Shown here: one piece after another, positions 46,871 to 56,615 of the stretch
How the letters are laid out: each line of letters begins with the position of its first letter
Position numbering within the stretch: position 1 is the first letter of the stretch
Assembly (NCBI RefSeq): GCF_023278085.1
Contig: NZ_CP066265.1
Coordinates: 2,758,501-2,822,500 of the forward strand
Reading direction: 5' to 3'
Length of the DNA stretch: 64,000 nucleotides
Source: Pseudomonas syringae
Lineage (GTDB): Bacteria > Pseudomonadota > Gammaproteobacteria > Pseudomonadales > Pseudomonadaceae
Made by a program: the position numbers and the translations under genes
The notes under the pieces: model-generated
What the model saw: the letters and a program-made list of their open reading frames with translations, nothing else
Databases searched by the model: none
Told to the model about the DNA's origin: nothing

Positions 46871-48112
46871 TCAACGTAACCAATGAGAAGCCATTAACGT
46901 CATTAACGCCCCCATGATCACAAGTATTGCCGCACACCAGTAGGTGGCACCATGGCCTACTGCGAGCAACGTTGTTCCTGTAACAGGTCCAATAACGTAG
47001 CCTAACGCTGCAGCCCCGAACGAAAGTCCAGCAATGCTACCTTGCTCCGCTTCGGATACTGCGTTTGAAAGTTGCCCTTGAAGACCAGGGAACAAGAAAG
47101 AAAATCCGGCTCCAGCGAGAAAGGCACATAATGTCAACTGCGGTATGGTGGAGGCCCCAAGAGCAATGGCGGCCAGCCCTGAAAACGCAAGTGCACTTCC
47201 GATCAAAACAGCCTTTTTCGGACCAGGCAGGAAGTGTTGCACTACGACTAGCTGAGTAAAAACCATCGCCACCGCGAGACCAAAAATAACAACACCTGTC
47301 TGCCGCACAGTATCGGACGAATTCAAGCCCAATGTATCTTGTATATGAAAAGCAATTGATTGCTGCAGCGCCGAAAAGCCAACATATACCATAACCGTCG
47401 CCAGTAGCCCCACAGCAACCCTGGGGTCAAGAAAACTTAACCTAGCTGATTGACTTCTTCTATCCTTTAAAGATGTTATCTTTTTGGGATTTTCAATGAC
47501 AAAAAAAACCAGTACCACATTGAGCAACGCTAACCCCGATACTATATAAAGGGGAACAAGTACGCCATACCCTCCAAGCGCCGCCCCGAGGAGCGGGCCT
47601 AAAGTCGAACCTAATCCAAAGCACGCGGACATAGTACCCATCTTCGCCGGCCTGAGGTTTTCTGATGTGGTTATCGCGATATTTGCCATTGCTGCGGGAT
47701 GTATCCCAGCCGTCATGATCGCATACAACAGCCTAATGAAGATGAGTAGATAAAAGACACTGGTGGCAGAAAGAATCAACCGTACCCCCGCATCCAAAAC
47801 CAGAGCAAAGCAACAGGAGCCCACAGCATAACTGAACATGCCTAGTAAAAAAACAATACGACTGCCAGACCGGTCGATAATACGCCCCCACAGCGGTGAA
47901 GCAACAGTAAGTATGAGAGCGGATAGAGCTACCACATACCCGACTTGAATTTCAGACAAGCCAACCTGACGACCAATGGGTGCAAGTAAGGTATAGAGCA
48001 GTGTCTGTCCCATACCGACTAGAACCAAACCAACGGCCAACATGGTCTGACTCGTAGACAAGCCGAAAAGCTTCCAGCTCAAAGCTGTTACTTCTATAGA
48101 GCGCTTACGCAT
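46871..48112 (-). CDS. MFS exporter of the repeat-peptide locus
   Basis: A 413-residue major facilitator with twelve hydrophobic helices. The MFS signature loop 2-3 appears as SPLWGRIIDRSGSR (about 72-86). The ATG at 48112 is preceded by AAGGA at six bases; the GTG just before is less likely. It opens the three-gene minus-strand unit and has a strong sigma-70 promoter upstream. It would export the product of the locus or give self-protection. Base composition is AT-rich compared with the flanking xyl genes. Confidence 0.82.
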   Translation of the reverse strand: MRKRSIEVTALSWKLFGLSTSQTMLAVGLVLVGMGQTLLYTLLAPIGRQVGLSEIQVGYVVALSALILTVASPLWGRIIDRSGSRIVFLLGMFSYAVGSCCFALVLDAGVRLILSATSVFYLLIFIRLLYAIMTAGIHPAAMANIAITTSENLRPAKMGTMSACFGLGSTLGPLLGAALGGYGVLVPLYIVSGLALLNVVLVFFVIENPKKITSLKDRRSQSARLSFLDPRVAVGLLATVMVYVGFSALQQSIAFHIQDTLGLNSSDTVRQTGVVIFGLAVAMVFTQLVVVQHFLPGPKKAVLIGSALAFSGLAAIALGASTIPQLTLCAFLAGAGFSFLFPGLQGQLSNAVSEAEQGSIAGLSFGAAALGYVIGPVTGTTLLAVGHGATYWCAAILVIMGALMTLMASHWLR

Positions 48113-48181
48113 CACACGTCCTTAGGTGCTATTTATTATGAGACCAAGTCAGACTGGTTGCCTGACCCGCCTGCAAAACAA

Positions 48182-48210
48182 TATTTAATTAATCCAGCAG
48201 ACACTGTCAA
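48182..48210 (-). promoter_or_regulatory. sigma-70 promoter of the MFS/repeat-peptide/dioxygenase unit
   Basis: On the minus strand a consensus -35 TTGACA is followed by a 17-bp spacer and a -10 TAAATA, about 70 bases before the MFS start. The rest of the 48116-48506 interval is AT-rich and holds no credible gene. Confidence 0.65.
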
Positions 48211-48506
48211 CACTTTTTCGCAACACAATGATCGAAGAATCAGCTGATTGCCATTTTACATCCTTCATAAAGTTTACTGGCTTGTTATCTGCAAACAGAA
48301 TGTTTAACCGCGATTAAAAATTGAATGTGTAAAAACGTTTAAGAATAGAGGTGTAAACATTTAAACGACAGCAGGATATATTTAAGACAGGACTCACAGC
48401 AACCAAAGCAGGTACGCCCTATGCCAAGTATAGTCTGCTTCGGATCGCGTACGATTAATACGTTTCGCCAAACTATTCAGCGTTTGAGTATAAGCCGCTT
48501 GAATAT

Positions 48507-49694
48507 TCAATCTGCTGCCGTAGTTCCCCCCGCCTGATACTCCCTCGGCGTACACCCAAACTCGCGGCGAAACACGGTATGCAGGTACTGCGCCGATTTG
48601 AAGCCGCAGTTGCGGGCAATCTCTGCAATGGCCGAATCGGTTTTTTCCAGACCGTTGGCGGCGGCGGCCAGTTTGAAGCGCAGGATTTCGTCGTGCACGC
48701 TGCAGCCGCGCTCTTTGCGAAAGTGCGCCTCCAGCGATGAGCGTGACACGCCTACGTAAGCGGCGACTTGTGCGGTTTTAATGCCCTGACACGCGTACTG
48801 GCGAATGAACAGCATCGCTTGCATCACGTAAGGGTTGCCCAGCGGTTGATGCAGGCTAGAGGCCTGCACGTTGATTGCCTCCGGCGGGATCAGGATCTGG
48901 GTGCCGGTGGCCGGCATGCCGTGCAACATCTGATGGAGCAGACGCGCGGCGGTTCTTCCCATGGTCTCGGTGCCCTGGATCACTGAGCTCAGCGGCACGC
49001 GCGTGAGGGTTCTGGTCAGCGGGTCGTTATCGATGCCGATCAGTGCGACTTGTTCGGGCACGGCAATCCCCGCGGTCAGGCAAGCCTGCAGCAACTGTCG
49101 GGCGCGCGCGTCGGTCACCGCGATAATGCCGATGGGTTTGGGCAGGCTTTGCAGCCAGGCGATCTGCTGTTCGACGGCGCTGTCCCAAAGCGGAGCGCTG
49201 GTGCCCATGCCGCGATAGACCTCGGCGTGCAGGCCATCGCGGTGCAGCAACCGGCGAAAGGCTTTTTCCCGTTCTTGTGCCCAGCGGTTGGCTTGTGCCT
49301 CGGGCAGGCTGAAGCAGGCGAACCGCGTCAGCCCGGCTTCGATCAGGTGTTCGTATGCGGCCTTGATCAGCGCGTGATTGTCGGTGGCGACATAGGGGAT
49401 GCCTTTTGGGTAGGCGCGCTCATCCTGGTAGGAGCCGCCGACTGCCACGACCGGCAACCTGATGCCGGCCAGCGCCTCGCCAATCAGCGGGTCATCGAAG
49501 TCGGCGATGATCCCGTCGCCCTGCCAGCGCTCGATGCCTTTCAGGCGGCAGAGAAAGTCTTCCTCCAGGAACAGGTCCCAGGACACCCGGGTGCTGCTGA
49601 GGTAGTTGCCAATGCCGCTGATGATGCCGCGATCGTAGATCTTGCTGCCGTTGAACAACAGTGCAATGCGGTGCACAGGAGGTACGGTTTTCAT
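48507..49694 (-). CDS. xylR: xylose operon regulator XylR
   Basis: A 395-residue AraC-type activator with an N-terminal LacI-like periplasmic-binding-protein domain (IALLFNGSKIYDRGIISGIG to about 280) and a C-terminal AraC DNA-binding domain (IKTAQVAAYVGVSRSSLEAHF and SAIAEIARNCGFKSAQYLHT). It is divergent from xylA. Its last codons (GGTTAAD) come from the insertion; the ancestral end (SAVTR) lies at 45220. The DNA-binding helices are intact, so the protein should work. Confidence 0.92.
   Translation of the reverse strand: MKTVPPVHRIALLFNGSKIYDRGIISGIGNYLSSTRVSWDLFLEEDFLCRLKGIERWQGDGIIADFDDPLIGEALAGIRLPVVAVGGSYQDERAYPKGIPYVATDNHALIKAAYEHLIEAGLTRFACFSLPEAQANRWAQEREKAFRRLLHRDGLHAEVYRGMGTSAPLWDSAVEQQIAWLQSLPKPIGIIAVTDARARQLLQACLTAGIAVPEQVALIGIDNDPLTRTLTRVPLSSVIQGTETMGRTAARLLHQMLHGMPATGTQILIPPEAINVQASSLHQPLGNPYVMQAMLFIRQYACQGIKTAQVAAYVGVSRSSLEAHFRKERGCSVHDEILRFKLAAAANGLEKTDSAIAEIARNCGFKSAQYLHTVFRREFGCTPREYQAGGTTAAD
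48529..48738. repeat. 210-bp direct repeat, right copy (within xylR)
   Basis: Partner of 45239-45448. It covers the codons for the last two helices of XylR. Confidence 0.9.
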
Positions 49695-49883
49695 TGTTTT
49701 TATGCCGATCCGGGAAGCGCGATGCTTTTCGACAGACTAGGCGCGTGACGGGTGAATCTCAATACTCAAAATCGCACTGCCGGTTGATGATTTTCATAAT
49801 CAGCAGCCATGAGGCCGTTGTTAGTATCGAGACATCACCAAGTTCAACAGACGATCAATCCAAGAACAATAAGGAAATCGCAT

Positions 49884-51200
49884 ATGTCGTACTTCCCCAC
49901 TGTCGACAAGGTTATCTACGAAGGCCCCGACAGCGACTCGCCCCTCGCCTTTCGCCACTATGACGCCGACAAGATGGTTCTCGGCAAACCCATGCGCGAG
50001 CATCTGCGGATGGCTGCCTGCTACTGGCACACGTTCGTCTGGCCGGGTGCGGACATGTTCGGCGTCGGCACCTTCAAGCGCCCGTGGCAACGGCCCGGTG
50101 ACCCGATGGAACTGGCGATCGGCAAGGCCGAAGCGGCGTTCGAGTTCTTCTCCAAGCTGGGTATCGACTATTACAGCTTCCACGACACTGATGTCGCCCC
50201 GGAAGGCACGTCCATCAAGGAGTACCGCAATAACTTCGCGCAGATGATCGATCACCTGGAGCGTCATCAGGAACAGAGCGGGATCAAACTGCTGTGGGGC
50301 ACCGCCAACTGCTTCAGCAACCCGCGCTTTGCCGCAGGTGCTGCCAGCAACCCGGACCCTGAGGTGTTCGCCTACGCCGCTGCCCAGGTGTTCAGTGCCA
50401 TGAACGCTACCCTGCGCCTGAAAGGTGCCAACTATGTACTGTGGGGCGGTCGCGAGGGTTACGAGACCCTGCTCAACACCGATTTGAAACACGAGCGCGA
50501 ACAGCTGGGACGCTTCATGCGCATGGTGGTCGAGCACAAGCACAAGATCGGTTTCAAAGGTGATCTGCTGATCGAACCCAAGCCCCAGGAACCGACCAAA
50601 CACCAGTACGACTACGACAGCGCCACGGTTTTCGGATTTCTGCAACAGTACGGTCTGGAAAACGAGATCAAGGTCAACATCGAAGCCAACCATGCCACGC
50701 TGGCCGGGCACAGCTTTCATCACGAAATCGCCACCGCCGTCTCGCTGGGCATCTTCGGCAGCATCGACGCCAACCGTGGCGACCCGCAGAACGGCTGGGA
50801 CACCGACCAGTTTCCCAACAGCGTCGAGGAGATGACCCTCGCCACCTATGAAATTCTCAAGGCCGGCGGCTTCACCCATGGCGGCTACAATTTTGATTCC
50901 AAGGTACGGCGCCAGAGCCTCGACGAGGTCGATCTGTTTTACGGCCACGTTGCCGCGATGGACGTGCTGGCCCTGTCACTGGAGCGGGCTGCGGCCATGC
51001 TGCAGAACGACAAGCTGCAACAATTCAAGGATCAGCGCTACGCCGGCTGGCAGCAGCCGTTCGGCAAGTCGGTGCTTGCAGGTGAGTTCAGCCTCGCCTC
51101 GCTGGCTGACCATGCGTTCACCCACGAGTTGAACCCGCAGCCGGTCAGCGGCCGCCAGGAATTGCTCGAAGGTGTGGTCAACCGGTTTATCTACACCTGA
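49884..51200 (+). CDS. xylA: xylose isomerase
   Basis: A 438-residue class II xylose isomerase converting D-xylose to D-xylulose. Metal and catalytic residues are in [13 protein letters not shown] (His/Asp), [18 protein letters not shown] (Glu), [17 protein letters not shown] and [20 protein letters not shown]. The ATG at 49884 ([14 protein letters not shown]) follows AAGGA. Divergent from xylR and followed by xylFGH; no xylulokinase gene is in the window. Confidence 0.96.
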   Translation: MSYFPTVDKVIYEGPDSDSPLAFRHYDADKMVLGKPMREHLRMAACYWHTFVWPGADMFGVGTFKRPWQRPGDPMELAIGKAEAAFEFFSKLGIDYYSFHDTDVAPEGTSIKEYRNNFAQMIDHLERHQEQSGIKLLWGTANCFSNPRFAAGAASNPDPEVFAYAAAQVFSAMNATLRLKGANYVLWGGREGYETLLNTDLKHEREQLGRFMRMVVEHKHKIGFKGDLLIEPKPQEPTKHQYDYDSATVFGFLQQYGLENEIKVNIEANHATLAGHSFHHEIATAVSLGIFGSIDANRGDPQNGWDTDQFPNSVEEMTLATYEILKAGGFTHGGYNFDSKVRRQSLDEVDLFYGHVAAMDVLALSLERAAAMLQNDKLQQFKDQRYAGWQQPFGKSVLAGEFSLASLADHAFTHELNPQPVSGRQELLEGVVNRFIYT

Positions 51201-51335
51201 CGACCGGCAACGCCGGGGGCGCCGTGACATTCTCACGACAAATCCATGCACGCGGCACCCGGTAACGCTCTACAGTTGTATCGGCATCACTACGGATGCC
51301 AGTGTCTTCAAACAACAATAAAAGGACGCACCCTC

Positions 51336-52337
51336 ATGAACACCCTGAAACGCACGCTACTCGCCAGTGCTCTGGCCCTTCTGTCTCTACCTGCCATGGC
51401 TGACCCCGCCCACCCGAAAATCGGTTTTTCGATTGATGACCTGCGTCTGGAACGCTGGTCGAGAGACCGGGATTACTTCGTTGCAGCGGCTGAAAAGCTG
51501 GACGCCAAGGTGTTTGTGCAATCGGCTGATGCCAATGAGCAAAAGCAGATTTCGCAGATCGAGAACCTCATTTCTCGTGGCGTGGATGTGATTGTCATCG
51601 TGCCGTTCAACGCCACGGTGCTGACCAACGCGGTTGCCGAAGCCAAGAAGGCGGGTATCAAGATCGTGTCCTATGACCGGCTAATCCTGAACGCCGATAT
51701 CGACGCCTACATCTCTTTTGATAACGAAAAGGTCGGTGAGATGCAGGCCAGTGGCGTACTCAAAGCGGCCCCCAAAGGTAATTATTTCCTGCTCGGTGGC
51801 GCGCCTACGGACAACAACGCCAAGATACTGCGCGAGGGCCAGATGAAAGTGTTGCAACCGGCCATCGACAAGGGCGATATCAAGATTGTCGGCCAGCAGT
51901 GGGTGAAGGAATGGAACCCCACCGAAGCGCTGAGCATTGTGGAAAACGCCCTGACCCGCAATAACAACAAAATTGACGGCATCGTCGCCTCCAACGACGC
52001 CACGGCCGGCGGCGCTGTTCAGGCGCTGGCCGCACAGCAACTGGCGGGCAAGGTGCCGATCTCGGGGCAGGATGCTGATCTGGCAGCGATCAAGCGGGTC
52101 AAAGATGGCACCCAGACCATGACGGTGTACAAGCCGCTGAAGCTGATTGCCACTGAAGCCGCCAAACTCTCGGTGCAACTGGCGCGTAACGAAAAACCTG
52201 CCTTCAGCTCGCAATACGACAACGGCAGCAAAAAGGTCGACACCATCCTGCTGACCCCGACGCCATTGACCAGGGACAACCTCGACCTGCTGGTCACAGA
52301 CGGCTTCTACACCAAGGCGCAGATTGACGGGAAATGA
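51336..52337 (+). CDS. xylF: xylose ABC transporter periplasmic binding protein
   Basis: A 333-residue secreted protein, signal peptide cleaved near LPAMA (about 22). The ligand pocket residues are in KIGFSIDDLRLERWSRDRDY and SNDATAGGAVQAL. ATG at 51336 is preceded by AAAGGA. Part of xylAFGH. Confidence 0.94.
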   Translation: MNTLKRTLLASALALLSLPAMADPAHPKIGFSIDDLRLERWSRDRDYFVAAAEKLDAKVFVQSADANEQKQISQIENLISRGVDVIVIVPFNATVLTNAVAEAKKAGIKIVSYDRLILNADIDAYISFDNEKVGEMQASGVLKAAPKGNYFLLGGAPTDNNAKILREGQMKVLQPAIDKGDIKIVGQQWVKEWNPTEALSIVENALTRNNNKIDGIVASNDATAGGAVQALAAQQLAGKVPISGQDADLAAIKRVKDGTQTMTVYKPLKLIATEAAKLSVQLARNEKPAFSSQYDNGSKKVDTILLTPTPLTRDNLDLLVTDGFYTKAQIDGK

Positions 52338-52457
52338 CCGGTCGGGCTGAACAGCACCGACAGAGAACCTGAGCGCTACCCTGCGGGACCCACTGAATCC
52401 GGCCCCCGCAGGAGTTCTGCCTGCGCCAGCCCGTGGTTTGTGTCCGAGTTATTCGCC

Positions 52458-54026
52458 ATGTCCGACTATCTGCTGCAAATGAACGGCATCATCAAAACCT
52501 TTGGCGGCGTCAACGCCCTGAACGGCATCGACATCAAGGTCAGACCCGGCGAATGCGTGGGGTTGTGCGGTGAAAACGGTGCCGGAAAATCGACATTGAT
52601 GAAAGTCCTCTCGGCGGTCTACCCCTACGGCACCTGGGAAGGCGAGATTCTTTGGGACGGTCAACCCCTGAGGGCACAGTCGATCAGCGAAACCGAGGCC
52701 GCCGGGATCGTCATCATCCATCAGGAACTGACGCTGGTCCCGGACCTCTCCGTGGCTGAAAACATCTTCATGGGCCATGAACTGACCCTGGCGGGCGGGC
52801 GCATGAACTACCCGGCCATGATCCATCGTGCCGAAGCCCTGATGCGCGAGCTCAAAGTCCCCGACATGAACGTAGCGCTGCCGGTTTCGCAATACGGAGG
52901 GGGTTATCAGCAACTGGTTGAAATCGCCAAGGCACTGAACAAGAAGGCGCGACTGTTGATCCTCGATGAGCCCTCCTCGGCCCTGACCCGTTCGGAAATC
53001 GAGGTGCTGCTCGACATCATCCGCGACCTGAAAGCCAAAGGCGTTGCCTGTGTTTATATCTCGCACAAACTCGATGAGGTGGCGGCTGTGTGTGACACCA
53101 TTTCGGTGATCCGCGACGGCAAACACATTGCCACCACTGCCATGACGGAAATGGACATCCCGAAAATCATCACCCAGATGGTCGGGCGTGAGATGAGCAA
53201 CCTGTATCCCACCGAACCCCACGATGTCGGCGAGGTGATTTTCGAGGCACGGCACATCACCTGTCACGATGTCGATAACCCCAAACGCAAGCGCGTGGAC
53301 GACATCTCGTTTGTTCTGAAACGCGGGGAAATTCTCGGCATTGCCGGGCTGGTGGGTGCTGGCCGTACGGAGCTGGTCTCGGCACTGTTCGGCGCCTATC
53401 CGGGCCGCTACAGCGGCGAGGTATGGCTGGACGGCCGGATCATCGATACACGCACACCGCGCAAAGCCATCCGCGCCGGGCTGTGCATGGTTCCCGAAGA
53501 CCGCAAGCGTCAAGGCATCATTCCCGACCTTGGCGTGGGCCAGAACATCACCCTCGCCGTTCTGGACAATTACGCCAACATGACCCGCATCGACGCAGAA
53601 GCCGAACTGGGCAGCATCGACCGGGAAATCTCGCGCATGCACCTCAAGACCGCCAGCCCATTCCTGCCGATCACTAGCCTGTCCGGTGGCAATCAGCAGA
53701 AAGCCGTGCTGGCGAAGATGCTCCTGACCAAACCTCGCGTGCTGATTCTCGACGAACCCACCCGAGGCGTCGATGTAGGCGCCAAATACGAGATCTACAA
53801 GCTGATGGGCGCGCTGGCCGCTGAGGGCGTTTCGATCATCATGGTCTCGTCGGAACTGGCCGAAGTGCTGGGCGTTTCCGACCGCGTGCTGGTGATCGGC
53901 GAAGGCCAGCTGCGCGGCGACTTCATCAATCACGAACTCACCCAGGAACAGGTGCTCGCTGCCGCCCTTAGCCACCCCGACGACGCTGACGAAAAACCTA
54001 ACAATAACGAGCGGAAGACCGCATAA
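52458..54026 (+). CDS. xylG: xylose ABC transporter ATP-binding protein
   Basis: A 522-residue tandem ATPase: Walker [13 protein letters not shown], Walker [12 protein letters not shown], second-half signature [15 protein letters not shown] and Walker [17 protein letters not shown]. The ATG at 52458 ([10 protein letters not shown]) is preferred over the GTG at 52440. It ends flush with xylH. Confidence 0.94.
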   Translation: MSDYLLQMNGIIKTFGGVNALNGIDIKVRPGECVGLCGENGAGKSTLMKVLSAVYPYGTWEGEILWDGQPLRAQSISETEAAGIVIIHQELTLVPDLSVAENIFMGHELTLAGGRMNYPAMIHRAEALMRELKVPDMNVALPVSQYGGGYQQLVEIAKALNKKARLLILDEPSSALTRSEIEVLLDIIRDLKAKGVACVYISHKLDEVAAVCDTISVIRDGKHIATTAMTEMDIPKIITQMVGREMSNLYPTEPHDVGEVIFEARHITCHDVDNPKRKRVDDISFVLKRGEILGIAGLVGAGRTELVSALFGAYPGRYSGEVWLDGRIIDTRTPRKAIRAGLCMVPEDRKRQGIIPDLGVGQNITLAVLDNYANMTRIDAEAELGSIDREISRMHLKTASPFLPITSLSGGNQQKAVLAKMLLTKPRVLILDEPTRGVDVGAKYEIYKLMGALAAEGVSIIMVSSELAEVLGVSDRVLVIGEGQLRGDFINHELTQEQVLAAALSHPDDADEKPNNNERKTA

Positions 54027-55163
54027 ATGAATCAGGTCAAACAGTTCTTCACCCGCTACAAAATGCTCGCACTGGTGATTTCCATCGCCGTGATCTGGCT
54101 GTTCTTCAGCTGGCACACCGATGGCGGATTTCTGACCCCGCGCAACCTCTCCAATCTGTTGCGCCAGATGTCCATTACCGGAATCCTGGCCTGCGGCATG
54201 GTGCTGGTGATCATCAGCGGCGAGATCGATCTGTCGGTCGGTTCGATGCTTGGCTTGCTCGGTGGCCTGGCAGCGATTCTCGACGTGGTGTATCACGTCC
54301 CGCTGCTGGCGAATCTGAGCGTGGTGGCCTTGTGCGGCTTGATGATCGGTCTGGCAAACGGCTACATGACCGCTTACCTGCGCATTCCGTCATTCATCGT
54401 CGGGCTCGGCGGCATGCTGGCGTTTCGTGGCGTGCTGCTGGGGATTACCGGCGGCACCACGATTGCGCCCGTGTCGCCGGCGCTGGTCTATGTGGGTCAG
54501 GGTTATCTGCCGCACGCGGCAGGCACCGGGCTGGGCCTGTTGCTGATGGCGCTGACGATTTTCCTGACCTGGAAACAACGCCGCAATCGCGCCCTGCATG
54601 GCCTGGCGCCACACTCGATGGTGCGAGACCTGTTGCGCGTGGCGTTGATCGGCGCCGTGCTGGCCGGGTTTGTCTACATCCTGAACAGCTACGACGGTAT
54701 TCCGGTTCCGGTTCTGTTGTTGCTGGTGCTGCTCGGGGTGTTCAGTTACGTCACCAGCCAGACCGTATTCGGCCGACGGGTGTACGCCGTCGGCAGTAAC
54801 ATGGAGGCCACCCGCCTGTCCGGCATCAACGTGCAGGCGGTGAAACTGTGGATCTTCGGCATCATGGGGGTCATGTGTGCCTTCGCCGGGCTGGTCAACA
54901 CAGCTCGCCTGGCGGCGGGCTCACCCTCGGCTGGCAATATGGGCGAACTCGACGCCATCGCCGCCTGCTTCATTGGTGGTACGTCCATGCGCGGCGGCTC
55001 GGGAACCGTCTACGGTGCCCTGCTCGGCGCATTGGTGATCACCAGCCTAGATAACGGCATGTCGATGCTCGACGTCGACAGCTACTGGCAGATGATCGTC
55101 AAGGGCGGCATCCTGGTGCTGGCGGTGTGGGTGGATGTGAGTACGCGAGCCGGCAGGCGTTGA
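54027..55163 (+). CDS. xylH: xylose ABC transporter permease
   Basis: A 378-residue permease with the family motif CGMVLVIISGEIDLSVGSML (about 58-77) and about ten hydrophobic helices. Starts immediately after the xylG stop. Confidence 0.94.
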   Translation: MNQVKQFFTRYKMLALVISIAVIWLFFSWHTDGGFLTPRNLSNLLRQMSITGILACGMVLVIISGEIDLSVGSMLGLLGGLAAILDVVYHVPLLANLSVVALCGLMIGLANGYMTAYLRIPSFIVGLGGMLAFRGVLLGITGGTTIAPVSPALVYVGQGYLPHAAGTGLGLLLMALTIFLTWKQRRNRALHGLAPHSMVRDLLRVALIGAVLAGFVYILNSYDGIPVPVLLLLVLLGVFSYVTSQTVFGRRVYAVGSNMEATRLSGINVQAVKLWIFGIMGVMCAFAGLVNTARLAAGSPSAGNMGELDAIAACFIGGTSMRGGSGTVYGALLGALVITSLDNGMSMLDVDSYWQMIVKGGILVLAVWVDVSTRAGRR

Positions 55164-55180
55164 ACATAAGGGAAACACGC

Positions 55181-55234
55181 AGCACCTTTCTTCCGGATAC
55201 TAGCGGGCTTCCGGATATCAGCGGGAAAGGTGCT
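55181..55234. repeat. stem-loop enclosing an 18-bp tandem repeat
   Basis: AGCACCTTTC (55181-55190) pairs with GAAAGGTGCT (55225-55234). Between them, CTTCCGGATA-CTAGCGGG is repeated as CTTCCGGATA-TCAGCGGG (55190-55207, 55208-55225). It lies between the convergent xylH and LysE-type genes and may act as a bidirectional terminator. Confidence 0.6.
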
Positions 55235-55262
55235 CGGCAACAGAACGACTGCCAGAGGATGC

Positions 55263-55892
55263 TCAGAACAGCGAGCTGAGGAAGCCGATGGCGATGATCG
55301 AATAGAAGACACCACAAATCAGCCCGAACGATTTGCGTGTCCGGACAAAGAACGGCTCCGCCGGCTGTGCGGAAAACGCCAGCGCATAGGTGCAGAAAAT
55401 CAGGAATCCCAACAGCGCGCAGCCCGCCACCAGCACGAAGCTGGCCCACGCAGGCGCGTTGGCGCTGAGCCCGACGGTGGTCACAGTGAACCAGGTCAAG
55501 GCCGCCTTGGGGTTGGTCAGGTGAATGCCAAGGCCCTGAAGATAGAACCCCAGGTTGCGGGTCTGTTTTTCACGTACCCGAGACACCAGAGCGGCGTTTG
55601 GGGCCAGAGCCCCGCGAATCGACTTCCAGGCCAGAAAAAACAGGTAGCAGGCACCCAGCAGTTTCAGCCACAGCAGTATTTGCGAGTTGGACATCAACAG
55701 CGCCGAAACCCCTGCAGCGGTCATCGCCCCCCAGCACAACGACCCGGAAATCACCCCGGCGGCCAATGCCAGGCCCGGCGTCCGGCCGTAATTCAGGGAG
55801 GTATTGGCAATCGCCAGGTTGCCCGGCCCAGGGCTGGCGGTGCCGATCACGTAGACACCCAGCGCCGCGAAAAAACTCGAAAACTCAAACAT
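55263..55892 (-). CDS. LysE/RhtB-family exporter (distal)
   Basis: A 209-residue membrane protein with about five to six helices. The RhtB signature is seen as GTASPGPGNLAIANTSLNYG (about 17-36) and LTNPKAALTWFT. Such proteins export basic or neutral amino acids and related compounds. It is last in the eight-gene operon from 63969; start ATG at 55892 (MFEFSSFFAAL). Confidence 0.85.
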   Translation of the reverse strand: MFEFSSFFAALGVYVIGTASPGPGNLAIANTSLNYGRTPGLALAAGVISGSLCWGAMTAAGVSALLMSNSQILLWLKLLGACYLFFLAWKSIRGALAPNAALVSRVREKQTRNLGFYLQGLGIHLTNPKAALTWFTVTTVGLSANAPAWASFVLVAGCALLGFLIFCTYALAFSAQPAEPFFVRTRKSFGLICGVFYSIIAIGFLSSLF

Positions 55893-55954
55893 AGGTGCAC
55901 TCTTCAGTGAGCACTTCAAGCCATGAGCAGCTTGAAGTGGCTTGCCAGGAAAAC

Positions 55955-56557
55955 TTACTTGAAGCAACGGTGATCCGGCTCCTGAGCACGGATTTTTTCC
56001 ATCCAGGGCTTGAGCTCGGATTGCTTGTACAGCCGCTCTCCCCAGTTCTCGGACGATACCGGCAAAGGCTGCCCTTGCAGGATGTAATCGGTGAGCAGAT
56101 GAATGAACTGTTGCAGGCAATACGCCCCGACATGCAGGCGCAGTGACGATGCCGTCTCGGCTGGCGCTACGTTGAAACGCGCAACATTTATGATCTGCCC
56201 GCTATCGACTGACGGCGCCAGATGGTGGCAGGTCGAACCATAGGTTTCATCGTTGTAGTAGATCGCATAATGCTGACTGCCAAGCCCGCGATACTTGGGC
56301 GGCGCAGGATGCAGGTTGATCGCTCCCTTGCGCGCATTCTTGTAAATGCTCTCCGGGAATATGAAATCGCCGCGGTAGGAAATGATCCAGTCGCCTTCCC
56401 AGTTATCCAGATGGTAGGGATACGGATCGCCCGGGTCCCAGCAAAACACCTCCAGGTTGGAGAATACGGTTTTGGCGAACTCCACCCCGTGATCACACCA
56501 GTCCATGGTACATACCGACAACAGGACTTTGTCCTTGCATGGCTCGATTGTCTGCAT
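55955..56557 (-). CDS. formyltransferase-family protein (short)
   Basis: A 200-residue protein with the formyl_trans_N core: catalytic Asn and His in GAINLHPAPPKYRG (about 92-94) and Asp in HHLAPSVDSGQIINV (about 128). The C-terminal domain of methionyl-tRNA formyltransferase is absent, as in sugar- or amino-formyltransferases. It may N-formylate, or otherwise transfer a one-carbon unit from a folate to, the pathway product. ATG at 56557 follows GGAG. Confidence 0.8.
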   Translation of the reverse strand: MQTIEPCKDKVLLSVCTMDWCDHGVEFAKTVFSNLEVFCWDPGDPYPYHLDNWEGDWIISYRGDFIFPESIYKNARKGAINLHPAPPKYRGLGSQHYAIYYNDETYGSTCHHLAPSVDSGQIINVARFNVAPAETASSLRLHVGAYCLQQFIHLLTDYILQGQPLPVSSENWGERLYKQSELKPWMEKIRAQEPDHRCFK

Positions 56558-56615
56558 CTTCACTGCTCCCTCTCTAGATAATGTGGCTGAAAGCGCTGCG
56601 TAACCCGATGACTCG

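Noticed and set aside
46698..46937. Possible 60-79 residue membrane protein between the MFS and repeat-peptide genes
   Set aside because: The only ATG lies inside the MFS gene and no ribosome site precedes the later starts; the hydrophobic stretch alone is not enough.
52449..54296. A 615-codon minus-strand open frame opposite xylG
   Set aside because: Shadow frame of a gene with intact Walker motifs; no ribosome site and no recognisable fold.
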